A stretch of 64,000 nt of DNA from assembly GCF_024679095.1 (NCBI RefSeq), contig NC_066531.1:4341745-4405744 (forward strand), written 5' to 3'. The DNA comes from Eriocheir sinensis (lineage: Eukaryota; Arthropoda; Malacostraca; Decapoda; Varunidae). Under the pieces are notes generated by a model. The model saw only the letters and a program-made list of their open reading frames with translations. It ran no database searches and was not told the DNA's origin. Below, in pieces: positions 32,483 through 44,300 of this stretch. The position numbers were made by a program, and so were the translations under genes. Numbering within the stretch: position 1 is the stretch's first letter; every line of letters begins with the position of its first letter.

Positions 32483-32812
32483 GAGTACTTCTCACACAAT
32501 CCACTCTGCAAAATATACGTACAAACCACCATCGCCCTCTGACTTCCTTGTTTTCAAATATTCACACCTTTCATTCCTTGGGACCTGGAGTGGGGTCGGG
32601 TCGGGTCGGTCGCTCATGGTACGCTGCGCACTGGCCGTTGGAGCCGCGCTGGGTGCGGCTCTGGCGTTTGTGGGCGGGGCGCGTCCATGGCTTAGAGAGA
32701 TTAAAGAGAGAGGCGGGCCAGCCTATGGCATATAGCCCGCGAGGGCTAACAACCCTCGAAACGGAAAGGAAGGAAGGAGGGGGACCGGTTAGACTATGTC
32801 ACTCTTTTCAAC
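32483..32812. other. GC-rich repeat end with purine tail
   Basis: No gene. A GC-rich segment (32580-32760, with GGGTCGGGTCGGGTCGGTCG) ends in a GGAAAGGAAGGAAGGAGG tail that resembles the 3' tail of a LINE or SINE. LINE coding sequence starts right after it. Confidence 0.4.
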
Positions 32813-33766
32813 ATGCCAGCTTTTACTGCCGAGACACTTATTTCCAGGTGCTTGCTGAGTGACCACTTTGCCCTGGAGACGACCATCCCGATCCAGCCTG
32901 CCCCTGCCGTGTCCCGGAAGCGGTTGGCTGTCCCTGCTGCCCGGATGCCGCACCTCGTTGCCGACGTCGGGGCGTGGTACCGTACTGCGAAGGGCTCCTT
33001 TACCGACGCAGCCTCGCTGTACCACGGCCTGTTGGACGCCGTCGAGAGTTTTGTTGCAGCCGGCAGGGCCCCCCAGAGGCCCGCCAAGCGCCGCCTGCAG
33101 ACCTACGCCTCGGATCCTGCTGTTATCAACTGTCAGCGGACCCTTGCCTCATACCAGCGGCGCTGGCAGCAGAACCCCGCTGATCGGGCTGCCCGCGATG
33201 CCATGGTCGCCGTGGCGCGCCACCTCACTGAACTCAGACAGGAGGCCCGCTCACGACACTGGGTCGTCTTCCTTGACAGCGTGCGCAAGACCCGCTCCCT
33301 GCGGGAGGTTTGGCACCATGTCAACAGGGTGAGAGGGAGGACCAAACGGCTGGCGAGTGACCCTGACCCTGCGGGCCGGGCCCAGGACCTGATACGCCAG
33401 TGGCAGAGGGCCTCCTCCCTTGGTGGTCTCTCTGCACAACACCAGGCTGAACTCGCCCACCACAGGGAGCGGCGGATGGCCCTCGTTCAGCACCACGTCA
33501 CGCTTCTGGATGACACCTGTGTCCCTATTACCCGCAATGAACTCCTTACTATCAAACATGGCAAGTCGACACCCCCGGGCCACGACGGGTTGACTTACGA
33601 CATTCTCAATGCCTTACTCGTTGTGCGAGGCGACAACCCCCTGCTTGACCTGTTCAACATGTCGTTTGCCGCAGGTCGCCTCCCCCCTCCGTGGAAAGCT
33701 GCATTGATCGTTCCCATCCCCAAGGGTGATGGCACCTTTCGCCCTATCTCCCTGACGAGCCGGTGA
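32813..33766 (+). pseudogene. LINE ORF2, linker and RT N-terminus
   Basis: It begins in the endonuclease end (LLSDHFALETTIPIQ) and includes ITRNELLTIKHGKSTPPGHD, GLTYDILNALL, GRLPPPWKAALIVPIPKGDG and FRPISLTS. A deletion with frameshift at about 33760 removes the short CFxKxMER segment. RT continues from 33764. Zinc-knuckle LINE group; 5'-truncated in this copy. Confidence 0.8.
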
Positions 33767-34165
33767 TTTTGAACAGACTTCTCTATAAGGTGGGGGACCA
33801 GCTCTCCCCAAACTTACATGGTTTTATGAAGGGCCGTTCCACAAGTGACTGTTTTCTTCAGTGCCTTAGTAATCCGGACGTGAATTGTCGAGCTTTTGTG
33901 GACTTAAAAGGGGCCTTTGATAGGGCCAACAAGGATGTCATCATGGAAGAACTCATTCTGAAGGGTGTCCGTGGAAGACTCTTAACCTGGATCAGGGACT
34001 ATTTGTATAGTAGGAGGGCGCAAGTCGTCTTCCAGGGTGCTTCCTCCACGGAGGAAGTGTTTGAGCTGGGCACACCGCAAGGGGGTGTCCTCAGCCCCAT
34101 GGTTTTCAACATTTTAATGGACAAAATTGCTCGGAGGCTCTTTCCGGGCAATACTCAGGTCATTA
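33764..34165 (+). pseudogene. LINE RT, fingers/palm, cut just before YADD
   Basis: It reads ILNRLLYKVGDQLSPNLHGF, CRAFVDLKGAFDRANKDVIM and LGTPQGGVLSPMVFNILMDK, ending at TQVI. A DNA transposon begins at 34166. The RT resumes at 35704 with IYADDILVQC. With one TTA the reading TQV-I-IYADD is continuous. Confidence 0.85.
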
Positions 34166-34542
34166 CACTGGTCAACAACCAATTTTCATCAGGGATATTA
34201 TGTGGTGTTTAATATGTAGTTTTCCCCGCTGATTTAAAAAATATAATCGGTTTCCTTCTATCAGGCACAGCTTTTCTGATGAGATAAGAGAGACATATAA
34301 CTAAGATCAGCAGCATCGCAACATGTAAACGTCTTTTACAGGTAAATGCTGATTGGTATTTCATAACCAATTTTGTGCATTCTCTATTTTTATGTTTTCC
34401 ATTATTATTTTAGATGGTTGAGTCAAGCATTTTTCACAAAATATTTCATCGATCATCTTTTGTACCTTCAAAAACTTTACTTTTTGTTACAGGTGTCCCA
34501 TCATCATCACCATCATCATCTTTACCATCATCAAACTCTACT

Positions 34543-34741
34543 CAGGATGTCTAGGCATTGCAAGAACAGTCCTGATATATTTTGCTATGTCTGCAGTTCA
34601 TTTACCACCAAAGCTCAGCAACGTGTCATCACAATTGATATCAAGAAGAACTACCAGTTATATACTTTGGATACTCTCTTGGAGATCAAGATAAGAGTTG
34701 GGCACTGCATATCATCTGCTCAGCTTGTTCAAATAGACTAA
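34543..34741 (+). pseudogene. Chapaev-like protein, Cys-rich N-terminus
   Basis: The frame reads MSRHCKNSPDIFCYVCSSFT and KKNYQLY, then shifts; another frame continues GDQDKSWALHIICSACSN near 34680-34740. CYVC and CxxC pairs form a zinc-binding head typical of this family. Confidence 0.65.
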
Positions 34742-34885
34742 GGGATTGGCTTAATAAGAGCAACTGCCAAGCACTATGTGCAATCAGAGTGGCCCCTGCG
34801 AAAATCACATGAGCCGTGAGTTTTTAGCGTCCAGAGTAAGCCACTTGTAAACCCAGAAAATTTTCTCCTTTCCCCTCTTCACATA

Positions 34886-35420
34886 AAGCTTGGCCTCATG
34901 AAACAATTCATGAAGACACTTGCTAGGAAAAGCTCAGGAGGTTTCGAACATGTGAAGGCTAAGTTTCCAAAAATTACAGAGGCAAAACTGAAGGAAGGGT
35001 TATTCATAGGTCTGCAGATAAAAGAACTCCTGAAGGACACCAACCTCCTCACAACATGAGACAGAGCTTAAAGCTTGGGAATCCTTCAAATGGCTCTGTG
35101 AAAACTGTGAAAACTTCATAGGCATCAAGAGATCTCTAGAGGTTAGAAATGGAGTGAAATGTCATCTAAATTCCTATGCTGCAATGGGCTGTCGGATGTC
35201 ACCGACAGTCAATTTCCTTGATTCACACCTGGACATTTTTGCAGAGAACCTTGGAGCAGTGTCTGATGAACAAGGGGAACGCTTTCATCAAGATATTGCA
35301 TCAATGGACCAACGATATCAAGGATTTTGGAATGCAGGGATGTTAGCTGACTACTGCTGGATGTTATATAGGGATGAACCTGAGAAAAAACACAAAAAAA
35401 GTTCAAATCTCAAAGATTTT
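34886..35420 (+). pseudogene. Chapaev-like protein, C-terminal part, multiply frameshifted
   Basis: Pieces in different frames read LMKQFMKTLARKSSGGFEHV, KFPKITEAKLKEGLFIGLQI, CHLNSYAAMGCRMSPTVNF, LDSHLDIFAENLGAVSDEQG and ERFHQDIASMDQRYQGFWNA. The HxD and GERFHQDI strings are the family's most conserved part. At least two frame breaks and stops are present. Confidence 0.7.
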
Positions 35421-35703
35421 AAGTTGCAATTCATTACAGTACATACTAACTTTATTTTGTACATAATAGTTTTCATTTTGTACAATAAAAAGCCATGTAA
35501 GTGTCATATCTTGTATTCAATAAACCTGATACAGATATGCTTTACATACCCTGTACGTTAAAACAACAGGTATCAGTAACATTAAAATGTGACCTGATAG
35601 AGAAAAACGGACTTCAGATCCGTAATCAGCATCAAAAATTAACACAGAAAAGTCAGTTTGCAACTCTGATGATTAAAAAAATGTTTCATTTTGTTGACCA
35701 GTG

Positions 35704-36495
35704 TTATCTATGCGGATGACATCCTTGTGCAATGCAGTTGTCCTGCTCTTCTCAGTTTAGCTTTGCAGCAACTGTCAGCGTTGTGTGAACAAATGGGCCT
35801 TGTCATCAATGAAAATAAGACGAAATTTCAAGCCAGTGGGAGGAGAGTTTCTCACCTGCCCAGTGTTAATGGCACTGCTTTAGCTCGAGTTCCTACATAC
35901 AAGTACTTAGGCGCCCTTGTTAGCTTCAAGAAATCTGTGCAGACTAGGTTAGCTCCTCCTAAGGTTTTGGCTAACAGGGGCCTTGGAGTCGGGATCCCTG
36001 TCCTCAGGATGTTTTACCTTTCTGTCGTCAGGTCCCTCATTGATTATGCTGCCCCTGGTTTGGTTCAGTTTAGTGCGGCACAACTTCGCCCCTTGGAACT
36101 TATTCAAAATGAAGCCATGCGCCTCATTCTGGGCTGCCCCAGAACTGCAAAACTTGAAGTCATGAGGGCAGAACTGAATCTGCCTCGTGTTGTGGACAGA
36201 ATCTGGGAAATTACTTGTCGCACCGTCAGCCGCTTGCTTCGTGATGGTGCAGTGCCCCTTCAACAGGCACTGGTAACTCTGCACCGCGACTCCAGGGCTC
36301 CTGTTCCTCCCTATCCTAGAAAAAAATATTTCTTGTTAGCAGAGACGGGTGTGTTAGAGGCGTGCTTAGGCCTAGTTTACTCCCCAGCCCAACCTGCCCG
36401 GCCTCCCTACCGTGTCAGTGTGGACATTAAAAAACTACCTTTCCCTAAACGTGATTGGCTTCCCCATGTCCTCCAGGATCACTTCATGGTCAAAC
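35704..36495 (+). pseudogene. LINE RT, catalytic motif and C-terminus
   Basis: It resumes with IYADDILVQCSCPALLSLAL (catalytic YADD), then GLVINENKTKFQASG, YLGALVSFK and RMFYLSVVRSLIDYAAPGLV with NEAMRLILGCPRT. It runs to about 36495, where the antisense poly(T) of another LINE interrupts it. No RNase H domain is seen before the break. Confidence 0.85.
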
Positions 36496-36496
36496 T

Positions 36497-36966
36497 TTTT
36501 TTTTTTTTTTTTTTTACAACAAAGGAGGCAGCTCAAGGGCACACAAAAAAGAAAACAATAATAAAAAAAAGCCCGCTACTCGCTGCTCCAGAAAAAAGAA
36601 ACAAAAGAGGTGGCCGAAAGCAAGATCAAATACGGGAGGAGAGATGTCCTGATACTCTCCTCTTGAAAGAGTTCAAGTCGTAGGCAAGAGGAAATACAGA
36701 TGAAGGAAGATTGTTCCAGAGTTTACCAGCGTGAGGGATGAAAGAGTGAAGATGCTGGTTAACTCTTGCATAAGGGGTTTGGACAGTATAGGGATGAGCA
36801 TGAGTAGAAAGTCGAGTGCAGCGGGGCCGCGGAAGGGGGGGAGGCATGCAGTTAGCAAGTTCAGAAGAGCAGTCAGCGTGGAAATATCGATAGAAGATAG
36901 AAAGAGAGGCAACATTGCGGCGGAATTTAAGAGGTAGAAGACTATCAGTATGAGGAGGAGAGCTGC
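36497..36966 (-). mobile_element. antisense LINE 3' end (same family as 41966-43930)
   Basis: The T run at 36497-36516 is the poly(A) tail. 36517-36966 matches 41998-42446 almost exactly. On the minus strand it encodes PYARVNQHLHSFIPHAGKLW and AYDLNSFKRRVSGHL. It is cut at 36966. Left flank is LINE RT and right flank is the dispersed repeat copy B, so this is not a simple insertion into one sequence. Confidence 0.85.
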
Positions 36967-38962
<1,996 letters not shown>

Positions 38963-39490
38963 GCCCAGTGACCCCCCCGCCACCCCTTGTCTAGGCCTCG
39001 TGTGTCTCCCTCCCTGCCGCCCTTTGTCCACCACCGCGCCCAATGACCCCTCCCACCACCCCTTGTCTAGGCCTCGTGTGTCTCCCTCCCTGCCGCCCTT
39101 TGTCCACCACCGCGCCCAATGACCCCCCCGCCACCCCGTGTCGAGGCCGCGGGTGTCTCCCTCCCGGCCGCCCGTTGTCCCCCCCCGCGCCCACTGACCC
39201 CCGCCACCCTTGTCTGGGCCTCGTGTGTCTCCCTCCTGCCGCCCTTTGTCCACCACTGCGCCCAATGACCCCCTGCCACCCCTTGTCTAGGCCTCGTGTG
39301 TCTCCTCCCTGCCGCCCTTTGTCCACCACTGCGCCCAATGACCCCCTGCCACCCTTTGTCTAGGCCTCGTGTGTCTCCCTCCCTGCCGCCCTTTGTCCAC
39401 CACCGCGCCCAGTGACCCCTCCCCGCCACCCTTGTCTAGGCCTCGTGTGTCTCCCTCCCTGCCGCCCCTTTGTCCACCACCGCGCCCAAT
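38963..39490 (+). repeat. ~75-bp GC-rich tandem repeats upstream of LINE ORF1
   Basis: Eight starts of GCGCCCA-TGACCC occur at about 38963, 39038, 39113, 39189, 39259, 39333, 39408 and 39484 (spacing 70-76 bp). Units share CTTGTCTAGGCCTCGTGTGT and TGCCGCCCTTTGTCCACCAC. The last unit leads directly into the ORF1 leader, about 85 bp before its ATG. The position resembles promoter monomers of some LINEs; that role is inference. Confidence 0.85.
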
Positions 39491-39571
39491 GACCCCTCCC
39501 CCTTGTCCCTACCCTGCCCCTCGCGTGACTCAGTGCCGCGCCGCGCCTTTGAGCGCAGCGTGGCGCTCGGA

Positions 39572-40858
39572 ATGACCGGGAAAAGGACGCTGGTCCTGTC
39601 CCCGTCATCTGACACCGCCACACCGAAAAAGGCCCTCAGGATGATGGCCCCTGAGGAGGAAGGGCTCTCCTACCCTCTCGTGACTGAGGGAAGTGAGTCT
39701 GAGCCCAGCTGCGGTGCCGCCGAGCCGCCATGGACGGTGGTTGGCGCCCGAGGAAAGGGAGCGAAGGGCGGCCTTCCCAGGTTCAAGCTTGGTGACCTGA
39801 GAGGGTGCGACAACCAGTACCAGGCTATCCTTGCCCTTCAGAAGGCCCTCCCTGACGTGAAGATGGACATCCGGCCCAACCTGCTGGGGGAGTACGTCCT
39901 CACCCCCAAGAAGCACGACAGTGCTGCCAGGATGTGTACCCTGGCGGAGACCGGCAACCCAGTGGCCCGCCTTGTGCTGCTGGATCCCAGGGACAAGCGT
40001 GCCAAGGTTGTGATGGAACGCTACCCGCTGGACCTTCCCATAGAGGCCGTGCGAGACCACCCCCACGTGGCCTCTGTAGAGCGGCTCCGTGCCGTCCGAG
40101 ACAAAGCACCGACTCGCCAGGTCCTGGTGGACTACGTGGGCGTGGTCCCGGAGAAGCTGGACCTGGGGGTCTGGGGCAGGTTCCCGCTCCGGAGCTACGG
40201 GAAGGAGCCCCTGCGATGCTACCGTTGCCAGCGGTACAACCACCTTCAGGGTCGCTGCAGTCTCCCTGTCAAACGTGGCGTGTGTAGCCAGCCGCACGCC
40301 ACGGAAGACTGCATTCAAAAGCTCAAGGCCAAAGCAGTCACCGCAGCCAAGTGCCCCAACTGCAACAAAACGCATCACGCCTGGAACCTGCGGTGCCCCG
40401 AGCGACTACGCCGGCTTCCTGCTGGGGGGCGGCACCCGCAGGGGGGTGACCAGCGTGGTGAAGGGCGGCAGCAGCACCGGCAAGTCCTGCTCCAGCGCGG
40501 TGAGGCACGGCGAGATCGCTTTGTCCCCGCCCCTCCGCCAACCCGCCCAGCACGGGGGGCTCCGCCTCCGTCCGCCCAGGGACCTGTCTCCCGCACCTGG
40601 GCCGCCCAGACCTCCCAGGGCACTGCCAGCCAGGTGCAGGAACAGCAGCAACATCATCATCAGCAACGGCAGGGGCGGCAGCAGCCAGTCTGCACACCAG
40701 CAGCAGGAAGCACGCCGGCCCGGGAAGACAGCAAGGCGGAAGCAGAGACTACGACAACAACAACAACAGCCGGTAGCACAGGCTCCTGCCGCCCTGTCCG
40801 CGCCCGCAGGGCCGGCGCCGGCCCCACCCTCGTCTTCCGCCCACTCGTCGCAGCCTGA
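39572..40858 (+). CDS. LINE ORF1 (gag-like zinc-knuckle protein)
   Basis: From ATG 39572 (MTGKRTLVLSPSSDTATPKK), 428 residues without a stop. The middle has CDNQYQAILALQKALPDVKM and RHVLVDYVGVV-like sequence, then CYRCQRYNHLQGRC (CCHC), an atypical CSQPHATEDC and CPNCNKTHHAWNLRC. The C-terminus is Gln/Thr/Pro-rich. It should coat element RNA. An alternative frame over 40400-40930 is also open but the zinc-knuckle frame is preferred. Confidence 0.8.
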   Translation: MTGKRTLVLSPSSDTATPKKALRMMAPEEEGLSYPLVTEGSESEPSCGAAEPPWTVVGARGKGAKGGLPRFKLGDLRGCDNQYQAILALQKALPDVKMDIRPNLLGEYVLTPKKHDSAARMCTLAETGNPVARLVLLDPRDKRAKVVMERYPLDLPIEAVRDHPHVASVERLRAVRDKAPTRQVLVDYVGVVPEKLDLGVWGRFPLRSYGKEPLRCYRCQRYNHLQGRCSLPVKRGVCSQPHATEDCIQKLKAKAVTAAKCPNCNKTHHAWNLRCPERLRRLPAGGRHPQGGDQRGEGRQQHRQVLLQRGEARRDRFVPAPPPTRPARGAPPPSAQGPVSRTWAAQTSQGTASQVQEQQQHHHQQRQGRQQPVCTPAAGSTPAREDSKAEAETTTTTTTAGSTGSCRPVRARRAGAGPTLVFRPLVAA

Positions 40859-40936
40859 TGGACGCCTTCAGAGCCGACGCAGAACTCACCATCTCACCCG
40901 CCAGCTCCGTAAGCAGCAACCACGACTCCGCTGACG

Positions 40937-41961
40937 ATGGAAGAGCGTAACCACAGGAACTACACACAGCTCGACAGCCTCCGGGTGCTCCAGTGGAACG
41001 TGCAGGGGCTGCGTAACAAAAGGCCTGAGATTTTCCAGGCCATTGTGGAGGAGGACCTTGACTTAGTGCTCCTGCAAGAAACACTGGTGCCAGCACACTT
41101 TGAGTGGAGGCTGGCGGGCTACGCTGTACACTCTCTCCCGTGCGGGGCGGGAGGAAGACGCGGCTGCATGGTGATCGTGCGCAGCAGCATTCCGCACCAT
41201 AGGATCACGGACCCAGTGAGTTGCGGTGAGGGCGTAGACGTTGTTGCTGTGCAACTGCAGCTTCCACGACTCGAGGTGGCCGTCTACAACATCTACAGCG
41301 GCCCGGGGAGGCAACTGGAGGCTGGTGAGGTGCTGTCACTTGCCACCCACGTCAACATGCTTGTGGCCGGTGACTTCAACGCCCACCACCCGATACTGCA
41401 GTCCGTCTCCCGCACGAACCCCGCGGGTCGACACCTGGCAGCCGTGCTGGAGGACCTTCCTGAAGTAGCGCTCCTCAACAACGGAGAGGCCACCCACGTC
41501 CGCGGGGGCAGGTTAGACCTGACGCTGGTCTCTCGTGCCCTGGCAACAGGCTCATCATGGCGGGTTCACCCCACGCTGACCAGCGACCACTACGCTCTCT
41601 CCACCACCCTGAGAGTGGGCCTGCCGCCACTGCTTCTTCCCCAGCCCCGGTGGGACGTAAAAAAAAGCGGACTGGGTCAAGTTCCGGGACGCCCTCAGCC
41701 ACTGGTGGGGCACGTATGAGCCGACAGATGACTTGGACCATCGTGAACGAGACTTCACGGCGGCCGTCGAGAGGGCAGCGGAGGCAGCAATCCCTAGGAA
41801 GGCCCCTGGTCACCGCTACCGAAGGGATTGGTGGTTCTTCAACGAAGAGGTCCGGGAGCAGAATCACCTGATCAACATCCACCGAAAACTCTACCGGAGG
41901 CGGCCGACCCCCACCAACCTTGAGCTGCTGCAGGAGGTGATGCGGCACGCCCGCCGCGTTA

Positions 41962-41965
<4 letters not shown>
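40937..41965 (+). pseudogene. LINE ORF2, endonuclease and linker
   Basis: ATG 40937 lies 78 bp after ORF1. Motifs: LRVLQWNVQGLRNKRPEIFQ, VLLQETLVPAHFEW (catalytic Glu), VAVYNIYSGPG, MLVAGDFNAHHPILQ and HPTLTSDHYALSTTL. An extra A in the run at 41659-41666 shifts the frame; the next frame continues to RDWWFFNEEVREQNHLIN and LELLQEVMRHARRV, where the nested LINE's T run starts. Confidence 0.85.
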
Positions 41966-42000
<35 letters not shown>

Positions 42001-42106
42001 GCAAAGGAGACAGTTCAAGGGCACACAAAAAGCAAACATTAATGAAAAAAAAAGCCCGCTACTCACTGCTCCTAAAAAGAATCCAAAGAGGTGGCCGAAA
42101 GATGGG

Positions 42107-42610
42107 TCAGTTTTGGGAGGAGAGGTGTCCTGATACCCTCCTCTTGAAAGAGTTTAAGTCGTAGGCAGGAGGAAATACAGATGAAGGAAGATTGTTCCAG
42201 AGTTTACCAGCGTGAGGGATGAAAGAGTGAAGATGCTGGTTAACTCTTGCATAAGGGGTTTGGACAGTATAGGGATGAGCATGAGTAGAAAGTCGAGTGC
42301 AGCGGGGCCGCGGGAGGGGGGGAGGCATGCAGTTAGCAAGTTCAGAAGAGCAGTCAGCGTGAAAATATCGATAGAAGATAGAAAGAGAGGCAACATTGCG
42401 GCGGAATTTAAGAGGTAGAAGACTATCAGTATGAGGAGGAGAGCTGATGAGACGAAGAGCCTTAGCCTCCACTCTGTCCAGAAGAGCTGTGTGAGTGGAG
42501 CCCCCCCACACATGAGATGCATACTCCATACGAGGGCGGACAAGGCCCCTGTATATGGACAGCAACTGTGCAGGGGAGAAGAACTGGCGGAGACGGTACA
42601 AAACGCCCAA
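42107..42610 (-). pseudogene. nested LINE, RT C-terminal region
   Basis: The frame reads GVLYRLRQFFSPAQLLSIYR, GLVRPRMEYASHVWGGSTHT, KALRLISSPPHTDSLLPL and the end PHAGKLWNNLPSSVFPPAYD. This thumb/C-terminal region is typical of Jockey/CR1-type LINEs. The last 450 bp are shared with 36517-36966. Confidence 0.85.
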
Positions 42611-42722
42611 CCTCGAGGAAGCTGATTTAGTAAGAGATTAGATATGAAGTTTCCAGTTGAGATTTTGAGTTAAGGATAGACCGAGAATGTTTAGTGTTGA
42701 GGAAGGTGATAGCTGGGTGTTG

Positions 42723-43172
42723 TCAAAGAATAGGGGATAGTTGTTTGGAAGATTGTGTCGAGTGGATAGGTGGAGAAACTGTGTTTTTGAGGCGTTGAAG
42801 GACACCAGGTTCTTCTTGCCTAAGGTCTGAGGCTAAGCGTTCTGCAGTCTCCAGCCTTGAGTCGTTAAGTTCCTGAAGGGTGGGTCTTCTATTAAAAGAA
42901 GTTGAATAATGCAGAGTGGAATCATCGGCGTAGGAATGGATAGGACAGTTCGTTTTGGAAAGAAGATCATCAATGAACAACAGAAAAAGAGTGGGAGATA
43001 GGACAGAACCCTGTGGGACACCACTGTTAATAGATTTAGGAGAAGAACAGTGACCGTCTACCACGGCAGAAATAGAACGGTCAGAAAGGAATCTGGAGAT
43101 AAAGGTACAGAGAAGGAGAGAAACCGTAGGAGGGTAGTTTGGAAAGCAAAGATTTGTGCCAGACCCTATCAA
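42723..43172 (-). pseudogene. nested LINE, RT catalytic core
   Basis: It contains SGVPQGSVLSPTLFLLFIDD and HSYADDSTLHYSTSF, the B and catalytic YADD blocks. The frame differs from the pieces on either side. Confidence 0.85.
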
Positions 43173-43219
43173 AAGCTTTTGATATGTCTAGCGCAATAGC
43201 AAAAGTTTCACCGAAACGG

Positions 43220-43930
43220 CTAAGAGGATGACCAAGAGTCAGTTAAGAAGGCTAGGAGATCACCAGTAGAACGCCCCTTGCGGAACCCATACTGGCGATC
43301 AGATAGAAGGTCAGAAGTGGAAAGGTGCTTTTGAATCTTCCGGTTAAGGATTGATTCAAAAGCTTTAGATAGACAAGAAAGTAAAGCAATAGGACGGTAG
43401 TTTGAGGGATTGGAGCGGTCACCCTTTAAAGGTACAGGCTGTATGAAGGCATACTTCCAGCAAGAAGGAAAGGTAGATGTTGACAGGCAGAGGCGAAAGA
43501 GTTTGACCAGGCAGGGTGACAGCACGGAGGCACAGTTTTTAAGGACAATAGGAGGCACTCCATTAGGTCCATAAGCCTTCTGAGGATTGAGGCCAGAGAG
43601 GGCATAGAAAACATCATTTTGAAGAATCTTTATAACAGGCATAAAGGAGTCAGAGGGGGGATGAGTAGGAGGAATATGCCCAGAATCGTCCAGAGTGGAG
43701 TTTTTAGAAAAAGTTTGAGAGAAGAGTTCAGCCTTAGAGAAAGATGAGACGGCAGTGTTGCCGTCAGGACTGAGGAGTGGAGGGAAAGATGAAGTGAAGT
43801 TGGAGGAGATGTTTTTGGCTAGATGCCAGAAGTCACGGGAAGAGTTAGAGAAAGCAAGGTTTTGACATTTTCTATTAATGAAAGAATTTTTGGTTAGTCG
43901 GAGAATAGATTTGGCACGATTTCGGGCAGA
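43220..43930 (-). pseudogene. nested LINE, RT N-terminal region
   Basis: It reads SARNRAKSILRLTKNSFINR, SRDFWHLAKNISSNF, LNPQKAYGPNGVPPIVLKNC, CWKYAFIQPVPLKGD and NPSNYRPIALLSCLSKAFES with DRQYGFRKGRSTGDLLAF. Residues upstream of SARNR come from the host LINE read in antisense. Confidence 0.85.
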
Positions 43931-44300
43931 AATCGAGTGGTACGCCAGCTTCAATCAGCACACCAGCCTAGGCGACCTTTGGGCCAAGATCAACACTGCC
44001 TCCGGAAAGAGACCGAGTAGACCTCCCGCACTCCTCCAGCCACAGCAGGAAGCTGAGCGGTTGGTGGACATGTTCGTCTCGCGGGGCTCCAGCGTGCAGC
44101 TTCCAGCACAAGTGCGTCGGCTTCAGGCCGACCTTAGTCCGGGGCGCGTGGCTGCCATCGCGGCGGCGCGGGGCAGACAGGACGTCAGCGACCAGCCCTT
44201 TACTCGCCACGAGCTGGTGCAGGCCAGGAAGGGACGAGACACTGCTGCTGGCGCCGACGGCATCACGTACTCCATGCTGGCTCAGGTCTGCCGGAGATGA
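43931..44300 (+). pseudogene. LINE ORF2 continued: RT linker after the nested element
   Basis: It reads AEIEWYASFNQHTSLGDLWA, AERLVDMFVSRGSSVQLPAQ and GRDTAAGADGITYSML. A frameshift near 44283 ends this piece; the RT continues from about 44285 in the next frame. Confidence 0.85.

Larger units (their letters stand above)
34166..35703 (+). mobile_element. Chapaev-3-like DNA transposon, TTA target duplication
   Basis: The ends CACTGGTCAACAA and GTTGACCAGTG are inverted repeats (11 bp perfect), with TTA on both sides (34163-34165 and 35704-35706). CACTG ends with a 3-bp TTA/TWA duplication fit the CMC/Chapaev-3 group. Inside are pieces of a protein common in arthropod repeats of that kind. The element is 1.5 kb, internally deleted and dead. 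It split a LINE reverse transcriptase. Confidence 0.7.
41966..43930 (-). mobile_element. nested antisense LINE with poly(A) tail
   Basis: A 32-bp T run at 41966-41997 is its poly(A) tail. On the minus strand the element reads RT in three pieces (43930-43220, 43172-42723, 42610-42107). It is 5'-truncated: no endonuclease. Flanking ORF2 reads RHARRV before and AEIEWYASFNQHTSLGDLWA after. The sister LINE at 28.9 kb has about five more residues between these motifs, so a few codons were lost. Motif style suggests a Jockey/CR1-type element; clade not assigned. Confidence 0.85.
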
